From the NCBI GenBank assembly GCA_002418265.1, contig DIDS01000019.1:4223-68222 (forward strand): a stretch of DNA of 64,000 nt, read 5' to 3'. The notes under the pieces are model-generated. The model searched no databases. It was not told the DNA's origin and saw only the letters and a program-made list of their open reading frames with translations. Positions 34,600 through 43,108 of this stretch are shown here, piece by piece. A program made the position numbers and the translations under genes. The DNA comes from Acidimicrobiia bacterium UBA5794 (GTDB lineage Bacteria > Actinomycetota > Acidimicrobiia > Spongiisociales > UBA5794). How positions within the stretch are numbered: the stretch's first letter is position 1; each line of letters opens with the position of its first letter.

Positions 34600-35336
34600 C
34601 AGGCATCACCCCCCAGAGAAGGAGCAGTGACAGCGGACCCAGCGACGGGAGCGGTACTGGACCGGTCCGCGAGAATGACTTGCTCCTCGAGCTTTCCAAG
34701 CTCGACAAGCTTGGACATCATTGCGACATACATCACCGAGAACATGCCAACCGCAATGAACAAGGTGACAACCATCGGGGTATCCATGTCGACCGATGCC
34801 GGTTTCAAAAGTGAGGGCGTTTGATGCAAACCCCTCCACAACACCACCGAGAAATGTACGAGCGGTATCTGAACGATGGCAAGGACACCAAGGATGGCTG
34901 CTCGTTTGGCCCTCGCTTCGAGGTCATCGGTTGAGCGGCGGAGTGCGAGGTAGCCGAGGTAAACGAAGAACATGATTGCAGTCAACGTGAGGCGCGCGTC
35001 CCATGTCCACCAGACGCCCCAGGTCGACTTGGCCCAGATCATCCCGATCACCAGCGTCATACCGGTGAAGAGAACGCCGATCTCAGCCGAGGCAGCCGCC
35101 ATGCGGTCCCACTTCAGGTCCTTCTTCCACAGATACAGCGCCGAGGCGAGCATCGTGATGCCGAAGGACACGTATGCGAGCCATGCGGCCGGGACGTGGA
35201 CGTACAAGATACGCGAGAGTTCTCCCTGGATCGCATCTGGCGGTGCAACAAAGGACACCACAAGCGTGACAATGCCTGCGATTCCCATGGCGTACCACGG
35301 CCAGACAGGACTTGACTGTGGCTTCGCGTTGGTCAT
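34599..35336 (-). CDS. ccmC: Heme exporter subunit CcmC
   Basis: A ~245-residue heme-handling membrane protein with six helices. It has the WWD motif as STWGVWWTWDARLTL and flanking His in ILYVHVPAAW and VHFSVVLWRGLHQTPSL. CcmC loads heme onto CcmE. I start at ATG 35336 (MTNAKPQSS), which forms ATGA with the ccmB stop; a longer frame would lie inside ccmB. Confidence 0.93.
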   Translation of the reverse strand: MTNAKPQSSPVWPWYAMGIAGIVTLVVSFVAPPDAIQGELSRILYVHVPAAWLAYVSFGITMLASALYLWKKDLKWDRMAAASAEIGVLFTGMTLVIGMIWAKSTWGVWWTWDARLTLTAIMFFVYLGYLALRRSTDDLEARAKRAAILGVLAIVQIPLVHFSVVLWRGLHQTPSLLKPASVDMDTPMVVTLFIAVGMFSVMYVAMMSKLVELGKLEEQVILADRSSTAPVAGSAVTAPSLGGDA

Positions 35337-36004
35337 CCTGTCTCCTGCAATGGTCTCGCGGAAAGGACCCCTGCGACCGCCAGAACCAGTGCGATGACGG
35401 CCAACATCAGGATCCACGTGAGGATACTCTTGCCAAGCCGTAAGCCTTCAAAGGACTGCGTTGCCGCAATCAAGAGCGGTACCGACATCGGGGCGACGAT
35501 CAACGGAACCAGTGCCGCAGTCGAACGACCGGTTGCGACAATGCCCGCGGCAATCGTGCCCAGAAGTGAAAGACCAACCGCTACGAGGATGAGGATGAGG
35601 GGAAACCACTCCGCTCCGGACAGATCGATGTCGTAGAGCACCACGGTGAGGACACCGAGCACGGTTTCAAACAGCAACAGCAACAGGAAGTTCGCAAGAG
35701 CGGTTCCCGCAAATACAGCCGCTGGATCCATGCCCGTGAGAGCAACCATGTCACGCTGGGCGATCGAGTCCGAAGTCGTTCGCCGCACAGCAATCAGAAC
35801 ACCGAAAAGCATGACGACGACCCAGAACATGCCGACGCCGACGCGGCGGAGCGTCACCGTGTCGGTGCTGATGGCGATCGGGATGAGAAGGAGGGCCACC
35901 GCGCCGAACGGGAGCGTCACCCACAGAACCTCACCCGATCGGCGTTCGCGCAGGAGATCCCGACGGGTCACGGTGGTCGCCTGCTTCCAAAAGGGGGGAC
36001 TCAT
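35333..36004 (-). CDS. ccmB: Heme ABC exporter membrane subunit CcmB
   Basis: A 223-residue polytopic membrane protein with about six helices and the short cytoplasmic N-terminus MSPPFWKQATTVTRRDLLRERR. It is the CcmB permease partner of CcmA. The E-x-x-G-V-L-T loop (ETVLGVLTVVL) is visible in the middle. It is linked by ATGA overlaps to ccmA and ccmC. Confidence 0.88.
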   Translation of the reverse strand: MSPPFWKQATTVTRRDLLRERRSGEVLWVTLPFGAVALLLIPIAISTDTVTLRRVGVGMFWVVVMLFGVLIAVRRTTSDSIAQRDMVALTGMDPAAVFAGTALANFLLLLLFETVLGVLTVVLYDIDLSGAEWFPLILILVAVGLSLLGTIAAGIVATGRSTAALVPLIVAPMSVPLLIAATQSFEGLRLGKSILTWILMLAVIALVLAVAGVLSARPLQETG

Positions 36005-36702
36005 GGCGCCCTTCCGGTGCTGATCGTTCCGTTCTCGATACGGAGAATGCGGTCAGCGAGCGACTCGACACGTACATGGTCGTGGGATACAAGGACCGCC
36101 GCCCCACCCCGCCCCACGGTCCGTTTGACCAAACCGTCAACAAGGTCGACGGCATCAGCATCGAGAGCCGAATGTGGTTCATCAAGGAGGAGGAGATCCG
36201 GTTCGGTGAGAAGGACTCGCGCGAACTCGGCGCGCCGTTGCATGCCGTGGCTGCAGCGATCGGCCCTGCGATCCTTGGCTCCCGACAAACCGACGGCATC
36301 GAGACGATCATCGACTCTTGCTTCGTCGATACCCATTGCCTGTGCCACAAATGCCATGTTCTCGGCGAGCGTCAGTTCGGGATACCAACCGGGCGTATGT
36401 CCGATGTAGCCGATGCGGGAACGCACCTCAAACCGGTCCGGACTGTTGAGGTCGGCGCCAAATACTGCCCCAATTCCCTCCGACGGTCGTGTCATCGTTG
36501 CAATCAGGCGAAGAAGTGTGGTCTTGCCGGCACCGTTGGCGCCAAAGATCCCGATCACCTCGCCGGGATGGACCGCGAGGTCGATGTCGCGCAGGATCGG
36601 CACCGCTCCCGCACGAACGGCAACACCCGACAACGAAACGATCGCAGTAGCTTCCGGCACCTCGGCAGGGTACCGACGACGGACGGGCACCGGAATACTC
36701 AC
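36001..36702 (-). CDS. ccmA: Heme ABC exporter ATPase CcmA
   Basis: ATP-binding cassette ATPase of the CcmAB(CD) complex that frees holo-CcmE. Visible are Walker A GANGAGKTTLLR, Walker B DLLLLDEPHSALD, the H-loop in VLVSHDH, and an ABC signature written HGMQRRAEFA in place of LSGGQ-type, as often seen in CcmA. The start is uncertain. GTG at 36702 (VSIPVPVRRRYP) or GTG at 36660 both fit; longer frames run into the divergent thioredoxin gene. It heads the ccm operon. Confidence 0.9.
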   Translation of the reverse strand: MSIPVPVRRRYPAEVPEATAIVSLSGVAVRAGAVPILRDIDLAVHPGEVIGIFGANGAGKTTLLRLIATMTRPSEGIGAVFGADLNSPDRFEVRSRIGYIGHTPGWYPELTLAENMAFVAQAMGIDEARVDDRLDAVGLSGAKDRRADRCSHGMQRRAEFARVLLTEPDLLLLDEPHSALDADAVDLVDGLVKRTVGRGGAAVLVSHDHVRVESLADRILRIENGTISTGRAP

Positions 36703-36751
36703 AGCCCAGACTGCGTTCTGACACCAAGCACACAACAGGAGTATCCACACC

Positions 36752-37177
36752 GTGGCAACCATTGACATCACGAAAGAAACACTTGCCGAGACGATCGAGG
36801 GCAATGACATCGTCCTGATCGATTTCTGGGCGGAATGGTGCGGCCCGTGCCGCTCGTTCGGACCGACCTATGAAAAGGTCTCCGAGAAACACCCGAACAT
36901 CACGTTCGCAAAGGTAGATACCGAGGATCAGCAGGAAATCGCACAGAGCTTCGGGATCCGTTCGATCCCGACCCTTGTTGCATTCCGCGAGAACATCGGC
37001 GTCTTCTCACAGCCTGGAGCTCTCCCCGAGGAGGCCCTCGAGAGCCTCATCGGCCAGATCGAAGAGCTCGACATGGATGCGATCCGCAAGGAGATCGCCG
37101 AAGAGCATGATCACGGCGGCGAAGATCACGATCACGATCATGAAGATCACAACCATGAGGCCCACAGCCACAGCTGA
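36752..37177 (+). CDS. Thioredoxin with His-rich C-terminal tail
   Basis: A 141-residue cytoplasmic thioredoxin: active site DFWAEWCGPCRSF (WCGPC), KVDTEDQQEIAQSFGIRSIPTL with the cis-Pro. After the normal fold, ending around residue 105, it carries an acidic His-rich tail with repeated HDH/HEDH units and over ten His. Such a tail suggests Ni/Zn/Cu binding or storage; the redox function should be normal. Start is GTG with AGGAG about 10 bases upstream. It is divergent from the ccm operon. Confidence 0.92.
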   Translation: MATIDITKETLAETIEGNDIVLIDFWAEWCGPCRSFGPTYEKVSEKHPNITFAKVDTEDQQEIAQSFGIRSIPTLVAFRENIGVFSQPGALPEEALESLIGQIEELDMDAIRKEIAEEHDHGGEDHDHDHEDHNHEAHSHS

Positions 37178-37254
37178 GATCGACTCCGACATGACGTTCC
37201 CGTCAAGGCATCCCAGCCAACAGCGTTACTGAATCGCGACGGTGCGGTCAGGCG

Positions 37255-37473
37255 TCAGTCAGGGTGTTGCAACACGAGCGGCGCGAGGATCGTCTGGGCT
37301 GCTTCAAGGTCGTCGCGTTGGACCAGCAGCGACACACTGAACTTTCCGAGCATTCCTGGATCTGTGATGACGGTTGCTGGGATATCAGCCTCGCTGAGGA
37401 GTGCCCAGCCTTTCTCGGCCTGTTCAACCGTATCGAAGACGGCGGCTGCAATCTCAGGTCCGAGGATGCCCAT
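37255..37473 (-). CDS. DUF2007-like small protein
   Basis: A 72-residue protein (MGILGPEIAAAVFDTVEQAEKGWALLSEADIPATVITDPG...). The strand-helix-strand layout with VFDTVEQAEKGWALLSEADIP resembles the putative signal-transducing DUF2007 family. Start ATG overlaps the stop of the TldE-like gene (TGATG), so it is the last gene of the dtxR-tldD-tldE operon. Function unknown. Confidence 0.6.
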   Translation of the reverse strand: MGILGPEIAAAVFDTVEQAEKGWALLSEADIPATVITDPGMLGKFSVSLLVQRDDLEAAQTILAPLVLQHPD

Positions 37474-38810
37474 CAGCCTGCTGCCCCTCCGGTGAAGTTC
37501 CACGATGCAAGGTGGAAAGTTGGGGTGTGAACGGTGCCGGACTCGTCCTCACCGGCAGCAAAACGGCCATTCGCACCGATGCCCTTCACTCGACCCGGTC
37601 CGAGAGCATCGATGAATGACTGGGTAAACCTGAGGTTCGTCACAGCCCCAGTGATAGCACCGTTCTCGATCATGAAGGTCCCGTTACGTGTCAAACCGGT
37701 CACCACGACCGTCTTGGGATCGAGGACGCGACAGTAGTTGAACGTCGAGACGTAGATACCACGTTCAACGTGTGCGATCAGGTCTTCTTCACTCCATGTG
37801 CCCTCACCGAAGAAGAGGTTGCGGCCACTAGGACGGTTGTCCCAGGCCTCACCGGTGACGGAGGCGTGGCCGGTCGAAACATTGCCAGCCTTCGTCGCCG
37901 TTCGACGGTCATGGAGCAGCGACGGAGTTGCCCCACCATCGATGACCGCAATGGTTTTGCGGGGTGTGCCTTCGGCATCGAACGGGATACCGAGACCGCG
38001 TGGATCAGAGACGTCATCCTTGAGGTGCACCGTTGGATCGAACCGCTGTTCGTTGAGTGTGACAAACGACATCCCCTCGTTGTAGCTCTTGCCACTGAAG
38101 CCGTATCCCGTCAGGAACTGTGCGATGGTCGCCATGGCCTCAGGAGCAAGAACGACCTCGTACTCCCCCGGTTTGGTGTCGAACGCGTTGATTCCGAGTA
38201 TGGCGCGATGGGATGCAAGCCTTCCTGCGCCTGTCGCATCGATCGAGCCGAGGCTCTGTCCTGCCGAGTGTCCGCTTCCCGCGGACGTTTCGGTCTGGTG
38301 GATTCCGTCGAGCACAACTCGTGTCATCCGGCCGTCGATGAACCGCTCGGCCGTGTTGCCGTATGCATCGGTGTAGGAGTCAACGCCGCACATGCCTGCG
38401 GCGAGCAGACCGTCGCCAGCACCGACAAACGTCTTGACGATCTCAGCTCTGGCATTGGGATCGGCTCGGCTCGTCTCTTCGTCGAAGTGATCGATTTCTT
38501 GAGCCTCAACAGATCCGCCGAACCCAGGGAATTCAGAATCGACGGGTTGCATCGCCGCGACGGTCACCAGGCGATCCACGAGTGAGTTGAGTGCATCGTC
38601 GGTGGTCGACGTTGTGCTCCCAGACGCAACTCGACCGTCAAGAGCGACGGTCAGATGGACATGGACGACATCGTCGGACACATTCTGGTGGATGAAAGAA
38701 TTCGCAAATCGGGTCAATGCTGACGTACCGGTTCGTACATAGACACCGGCATCTGCCTTCGTTCCAACGATGTCGAGGATGCGGCTGACCAGGTCGGTTG
38801 ATCGGCTCAT
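37473..38810 (-). CDS. tldE: TldE/PmbA-like metalloprotease partner
   Basis: A 445-residue TldD/TldE-family protein without the HExxxH zinc motif, as expected for the TldE (PmbA) partner. Typical stretches are YVRTGTSALTRFANSFIHQNV near the start and SFIDALGPGRVKGIGANGRF at the end. With TldD it forms a heterodimeric protease that degrades unfolded peptides and matures modified peptides. Start ATG 38810 overlaps the tldD stop (ATGA). Confidence 0.9.
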   Translation of the reverse strand: MSRSTDLVSRILDIVGTKADAGVYVRTGTSALTRFANSFIHQNVSDDVVHVHLTVALDGRVASGSTTSTTDDALNSLVDRLVTVAAMQPVDSEFPGFGGSVEAQEIDHFDEETSRADPNARAEIVKTFVGAGDGLLAAGMCGVDSYTDAYGNTAERFIDGRMTRVVLDGIHQTETSAGSGHSAGQSLGSIDATGAGRLASHRAILGINAFDTKPGEYEVVLAPEAMATIAQFLTGYGFSGKSYNEGMSFVTLNEQRFDPTVHLKDDVSDPRGLGIPFDAEGTPRKTIAVIDGGATPSLLHDRRTATKAGNVSTGHASVTGEAWDNRPSGRNLFFGEGTWSEEDLIAHVERGIYVSTFNYCRVLDPKTVVVTGLTRNGTFMIENGAITGAVTNLRFTQSFIDALGPGRVKGIGANGRFAAGEDESGTVHTPTFHLASWNFTGGAAG

Positions 38811-40246
38811 CCCTTTACCCCTACCCGGACACCTGCAAACCGAGCGGGCGATGCCGAATGTCCGGTGTGAGCAACCTGAACCGGTTGACCTTTCCCACAG
38901 TTCGGGACACCCCAATGGGTCCACTCGCTCTCACCGGCAAGCCGGTCAAGGGAACCCCAGAACTGTGGTGTGATGCCGGTGTACGTCGGGTTCTTGAGCA
39001 TCCGACCGAGCTTCCCGTTCTTGATCTCGTACCCGATCTCGCATCCGAACTGGAAGTTGAGCCTGCGGTCGTCGATGGACCAGGATCGGTTTGTCCCCAT
39101 GTAGACACCATCGTCGGTGTCAGAAATGATGTCGTCGAGCGTTCCGTCCCCGGGGAGCAGACCAACGTTGGTCATTCTCACCATCGGGATCCGGTTGTAT
39201 CCGTCTCCGCGCACCATTCCGCCCGGTCGGAGACCGGCGACCGCGGCAGAGTCACGGCCAGAGAGGACACCGACCCAGATTCCGTTCTTGACGATGTCGA
39301 CACACGATGCGGGCGATCCCTCGTCGTCGTAGCCGAACGTCCCGAGCGCTCCGGGGATGGTCGCATCCGCGGTGATGTTCATGAGTTCGGATCCATACCG
39401 ATGGGTTCCTAGTTTGTCGAGTTCGAGGTGGCTTGTCCCTGCGAACGCTGCTTCCCATCCGAGGATTCGATCAAGCTCGATGGCGTGTCCAACGGATTCG
39501 TGTATTTGGAGGGCGACCTGGGAGCTCTCAAGAATCAGGTTCGTTTGACGTTCCTCCATCTCTGGCGCAGTAAGCAAGGCAACTGCTTCTTCAGCAATGC
39601 GTTCGGCATGATCGGAGTAGTTCCACTTCCGAATCGTTTCGTAGCCCCCAGTCTCGTACTGGCCGAATGATTGCGGGTACGACCTGATCTGGGTTTCGTG
39701 TTCACCGATCGCCGTCGCTGTGTAGAAGCCACCCGCTTCAACGATGTGCTGCTCGATGCGGTGCCCGATCGAAGAAACGAACCATTTGCGGGTGTCCCAC
39801 CCGGCCACCATGCCGTAGGCCAAGTTGATGCCCTCAACCCTCTGCATCGTTGCGGTGAGGTCAACGAGCATGTCCACTTTTTCGGTGGTCGGGACATCGA
39901 ACGGGTTCTCGATGTGGGGTGTCTCCCAGAAGGCTTCAACAACGGGGACATCGGCAAACTCAAGCAACGGACCCGCCACGGCAGCTGATGCCTTGGCGAT
40001 TGCAGCTGCAAGTTCACCGCACGAACGCAGACCAACATTGGATAGGTCTCCGGTCGAGGCAAATCCCCACGACGATCCGATCAACGCCCGGACACCGACG
40101 CCGATCCGCTCCGAGACGTCAAGTGTTTCGAGATGCTGATTCTGCACCTCGATCGATTCTTCCTTGGCGACAACGGCCCTGGCATCAGCGTACGTTGCAC
40201 CGGCATCGATCGCGGCCAGAACGCCCATCTCAGCTCGGTCGAACAT
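38807..40246 (-). CDS. tldD: TldD-like metalloprotease
   Basis: A 479-residue protein with the zinc motif HESVGHAIELDRILGWE (HExxxH) in the middle and the C-terminal sequence KNPTYTGITPQFWGSLDRLAGE typical of actinobacterial TldD. Active only with TldE; partners in other bacteria cleave the microcin B17 precursor and CcdA. Starts ATG in a TGATG overlap with the stop of the DtxR-like gene. Confidence 0.93.
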   Translation of the reverse strand: MFDRAEMGVLAAIDAGATYADARAVVAKEESIEVQNQHLETLDVSERIGVGVRALIGSSWGFASTGDLSNVGLRSCGELAAAIAKASAAVAGPLLEFADVPVVEAFWETPHIENPFDVPTTEKVDMLVDLTATMQRVEGINLAYGMVAGWDTRKWFVSSIGHRIEQHIVEAGGFYTATAIGEHETQIRSYPQSFGQYETGGYETIRKWNYSDHAERIAEEAVALLTAPEMEERQTNLILESSQVALQIHESVGHAIELDRILGWEAAFAGTSHLELDKLGTHRYGSELMNITADATIPGALGTFGYDDEGSPASCVDIVKNGIWVGVLSGRDSAAVAGLRPGGMVRGDGYNRIPMVRMTNVGLLPGDGTLDDIISDTDDGVYMGTNRSWSIDDRRLNFQFGCEIGYEIKNGKLGRMLKNPTYTGITPQFWGSLDRLAGESEWTHWGVPNCGKGQPVQVAHTGHSASPARFAGVRVGVKG

Positions 40247-40920
40247 CAGACTCTCGAGGCAGTCGGTTTCACACGAATGGCACCCGCAGCATCTGCAGCG
40301 AGCTGTACCGGTCCATTCGACGTCCCGAGCACCACGCTGCCATCGGCAGCTGAGGCAAGAACCGTCACCGTCGTACCGCGCACAGCCCCTTGGGAGGCCA
40401 GAAAGGCGTCAAATGGCGTGGCGACCTCAAGCACCTCCATGTCTGCACCCGGTGGAGCTTCAGCAAGGGGAATACCTTCCGAGGCCGCAGAGCCACGGCC
40501 GTGTGGGATTGGCTTTCCCGTCGGCCCGAACTGTGGATCTCCGAGGAACCCTGCCAAACGGTCCGCTACGAGTTCTGGCGTGACATGTTCCATCTCGCAC
40601 GCAATCTCGTCTGCACGCTCGGGCGTGAAGCCAAGGTGTTCGGAGAGAAACAGGCCCCACAACCTCCGACTGCGAAGTACAGAATCCGCCAACAACGATC
40701 CTTCAACGGTCAGGGAGACACCCTTGTACGGCGTGTAACTGACGAGTCCGAGACCTTCGAGCTTCTTCACCATCTGGTTCGCAGAGACCGACGAAACCTC
40801 GAGGGCTCGGGCGACATCCGATACGGCAATCGGTGGAACCGATCCATCCTCGACCGCGCGAGCGATCGTGATGAGGTACATCTCCTCGGCCTCTGTCGGT
40901 ATGTGTGTGTGTTGAATCAT
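40246..40920 (-). CDS. DtxR-family metal-dependent transcription regulator
   Basis: A 224-residue repressor with the DtxR N-terminal winged helix (TEAEEMYLITIARAVEDGSVPPIAVSDVARALEVSSVSANQMVKKLEGLGLV), metal-binding dimerisation helices (LWGLFLSEHLGFTPERADEIACEMEHVTPELVADRLAGFLGDP), and a C-terminal FeoA/SH3-like domain. I start at ATG 40920 (MIQHTHIP). Metal (Fe or Mn) is not decidable. Genes in the operon are tldD, tldE and a DUF2007-like gene; the palindrome GGTACC-AAG-GGTACC five bases upstream may be its operator. Confidence 0.88.
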   Translation of the reverse strand: MIQHTHIPTEAEEMYLITIARAVEDGSVPPIAVSDVARALEVSSVSANQMVKKLEGLGLVSYTPYKGVSLTVEGSLLADSVLRSRRLWGLFLSEHLGFTPERADEIACEMEHVTPELVADRLAGFLGDPQFGPTGKPIPHGRGSAASEGIPLAEAPPGADMEVLEVATPFDAFLASQGAVRGTTVTVLASAADGSVVLGTSNGPVQLAADAAGAIRVKPTASRV

Positions 40921-40924
40921 CAGA

Positions 40925-40939
40925 GGTACCAAGGGTACC
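40925..40939. promoter_or_regulatory. GGTACC-AAG-GGTACC palindrome, candidate DtxR-type operator
   Basis: Two self-complementary GGTACC sites separated by 3 bases lie 4 bp before the DtxR-like start, in the 67-bp divergent gap to the lipocalin-like gene. Autoregulation would be usual; the sequence does not match a DtxR/IdeR consensus I know. Confidence 0.4.
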
Positions 40940-40987
40940 GGACCGGTTTTGCCTGCTGAGCAACGCGGGTGCTGATACCGTTGTCCG

Positions 40988-41428
40988 ATGCACAATCTCG
41001 TAGGAACCTGGAGACTGGTCGACTGGAACGTGGAGATCGGTGGTCGCACCGTCCGCCCGTTTGGCGGCTCGGCAGTCGGTCTCCTCACATACACGAACGA
41101 CGGTCGCATGATGGCATCCCTCATGAAGAAGGACCGCGACCTCCTCGACACCCACTCCTTTGCCCAGGCACATGCTCTCGACCGTGCGGCTGCAGCGGTT
41201 GGCTACATCTCATACGCCGGCACCTACTTCGTCGAGGGAGATGAGGTCCACCACGATGTGGAGTTGAGCCTGTTTCCCGATTGGGTTGGCGCGACACAGA
41301 CCCGATTGATCCGCTGGATCGATCAGCCCGATGGAACGACACACCTCGAGTTGTCCTACGTGCAACCGGGAGCGGGAAGAAAGGCCACCAATACACTTCG
41401 GTGGTCCAGAATCACCACGGAGGACTGA
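40988..41428 (+). CDS. Lipocalin-like domain protein
   Basis: A 146-residue beta-barrel protein opening MHNLVGTWRLVDWNVEIGG, then GLLTYTNDGRMMASLMK and AGTYFVEGDEVHHDVELSLFPDWVG. This GTWRL-x-GxLxYtxdGxM pattern is that of the bacterial lipocalin-like family. The ligand is unknown. It has no signal peptide. It ends 2 bp before the aldehyde dehydrogenase, whose ribosome site lies inside it, so the two are co-expressed. Confidence 0.82.
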   Translation: MHNLVGTWRLVDWNVEIGGRTVRPFGGSAVGLLTYTNDGRMMASLMKKDRDLLDTHSFAQAHALDRAAAAVGYISYAGTYFVEGDEVHHDVELSLFPDWVGATQTRLIRWIDQPDGTTHLELSYVQPGAGRKATNTLRWSRITTED

Positions 41429-41430
41429 TC

Positions 41431-42936
41431 ATGACGACCCTTGCCGAATGGACCGAGGCGGCCGCCGCCGTTGAACCCAGGAACCAGATGTTCATCGAAG
41501 GTGAATGGGTTGACGCGCAGTCCGGAGCAACGTTTGAGACGATCAATCCGGCAACCGGCACCGTGATCACCTCGGTAGCCGAAGGCGACGAGGCCGATAT
41601 TGACGTTGCGGTGCGATCGGCCCGTGCATCCTTCGAGGATGGACGGTGGGCGAACCTGTCACCACGTGACCGCGGCCAAGCCCTGATCAGACTCGCGGGG
41701 CTCATCGACTCACACGGCGAAGAGCTGCAACTCCTTGAGACCCTTGACGTCGGAAAACCGATCCGCTATTCACGTCGTGTTGATGTCGCCCAGGCGGTCC
41801 ACACCTACTCGTGGTACGGAGAGGCAGCAGACAAGCTCTACGACGACATTGCGCCAACCGGTCCGAACGCCCTGGGGCTGATCACACGCGAACCGATCGG
41901 AGTTGTTGGTGCTGTGACCCCTTGGAACTTCCCCATGATGATCAACGCATGGAAACTCGCACCGGCACTGATGGCTGGGAATTCAGTCGTGTTGAAGCCA
42001 GCCGAGCAGTCGCCGCTTTCAGCATTGCGTATCGCCGAACTCGCCATCGAAGCTGGAATCCCTCCCGGCGTCCTGAATGTGGTTCCGGGGTACGGCGAGA
42101 CGGCCGGTAGGGCACTTGGCCTCCATCCCGACGTTGATGGCATCACATTCACGGGTTCAACCGAGGTCGGCAAGCTCTTCCTCCAGTACGCCGGCCAATC
42201 GAACATGAAACGGGTCTCTGCTGAGACGGGCGGGAAGACACCGAACATGATCTTCGCTGATGCACCCGATCTCAACTTTGCCATCGGTGCTGTGGGCTTC
42301 TCGATCTTTTGGAATACGGGAGAGATGTGCATCGCAGGGTCTCGGCTGCTCGCCGAGCGATCGGTCTACGACCGCGTCGTGGAGGAGGTTGGAGCGATGT
42401 CGGGTGGCTGGACACCCGGTGACCCGCTCGATCCTGCAACGAAGGCAGGGCCGATCGTCGACCAGTCCCAGCTCGATCGCGTGTGCCACTACATCGACCG
42501 TGGTGTCGATCAGGGTGCACGCCTTGTTGCCGGAGGAAGTCGGACCTTGACCGAGACGGGCGGCTACTTCGTGGAGCCGACCGTGTTCGCAGATGTTTCC
42601 AACGACATGGACATCGCTCGCGACGAGATTTTCGGACCGGTGCTGAGCATCATCCCGTTCGACTCCGAAGAAGAGGCCCTGGCGATAGCAAATGAGACCC
42701 GATTTGGACTCTCGGCTGCACTGTGGACCTCGAATCTCGGCCGTGCCCATCGAATGTCGGCCGCATTGAAGGCTGGAACCGTGTGGGTCAACAACTTCGA
42801 CACATCAGACATCACGGCCCCGTTCGGCGGCTACAAGGAGTCCGGCTTCGGTGGCAAGGACAAGTCGCTCCTCGCCCTCGACAAGTACACCAACGTCAAG
42901 ACCACCTGGATCAACCTCGGCCGCGGCGGCGTCTAG
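41431..42936 (+). CDS. NAD(P)-dependent aldehyde dehydrogenase
   Basis: A 501-residue ALDH-superfamily enzyme oxidising an aldehyde to the acid. Visible are VTPWNFPMMINAWKLAPAL (catalytic Asn), KPAEQSPLSALRIAEL (cofactor Lys), GFTGSTEVGK-like FTGSTEVGKL, catalytic Glu in AETGGKTPN (in place of the usual ELGGKSP), and catalytic Cys in NTGEMCIAGSRLL. Sequence style is close to the betaine/gamma-aminobutyraldehyde group; substrate is not certain. The ATG at 41431 is preceded by GGAGGA. A long palindromic element starts 3 bp after the stop. Confidence 0.93.
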   Translation: MTTLAEWTEAAAAVEPRNQMFIEGEWVDAQSGATFETINPATGTVITSVAEGDEADIDVAVRSARASFEDGRWANLSPRDRGQALIRLAGLIDSHGEELQLLETLDVGKPIRYSRRVDVAQAVHTYSWYGEAADKLYDDIAPTGPNALGLITREPIGVVGAVTPWNFPMMINAWKLAPALMAGNSVVLKPAEQSPLSALRIAELAIEAGIPPGVLNVVPGYGETAGRALGLHPDVDGITFTGSTEVGKLFLQYAGQSNMKRVSAETGGKTPNMIFADAPDLNFAIGAVGFSIFWNTGEMCIAGSRLLAERSVYDRVVEEVGAMSGGWTPGDPLDPATKAGPIVDQSQLDRVCHYIDRGVDQGARLVAGGSRTLTETGGYFVEPTVFADVSNDMDIARDEIFGPVLSIIPFDSEEEALAIANETRFGLSAALWTSNLGRAHRMSAALKAGTVWVNNFDTSDITAPFGGYKESGFGGKDKSLLALDKYTNVKTTWINLGRGGV

Positions 42937-42938
42937 AA

Positions 42939-43077
42939 GCCCCCCTGCTCCTCGCAACGCTCGTCGCGTCCCCCCGCTCCGCGGGAGGACGGTTGCTCAG
43001 ATTCTTCCCGTCCCCTCGGGCTGCCCGGGGGGACGCGGAGCGATACCTGCGCAGCAGGCGCTGCTCCGCAGGGGGGC
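42939..43077. repeat. Closed 139-bp GC-rich stem-loop element
   Basis: Outer arms GCCCCCCTGC (42939-42948) and GCAGGGGGGC (43068-43077) are perfectly complementary. Inside are GTCCCCCCGC/GCGGGAGGAC (42968-42990), CGTCCCC/GGGGACG (43009-43035) and CTGCGCAGCAG/CTGCTCCGCAG (43047-43071, one mismatch, which competes with the outer arm). It fills the convergent gap between the aldehyde dehydrogenase and flavin reductase genes and shares CCCCCCTG and GTCCCCCC modules with 14222-14406. Confidence 0.82.
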
Positions 43078-43108
43078 CTCTCCATGGGGAACAGTTGCCG
43101 AGCGCCTC

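Noticed and set aside
40921..41151. N-terminal extension of the DtxR-like gene
   Set aside because: It would run through the divergent lipocalin gene; the DtxR domain starts right after MIQHTHIP at 40920.
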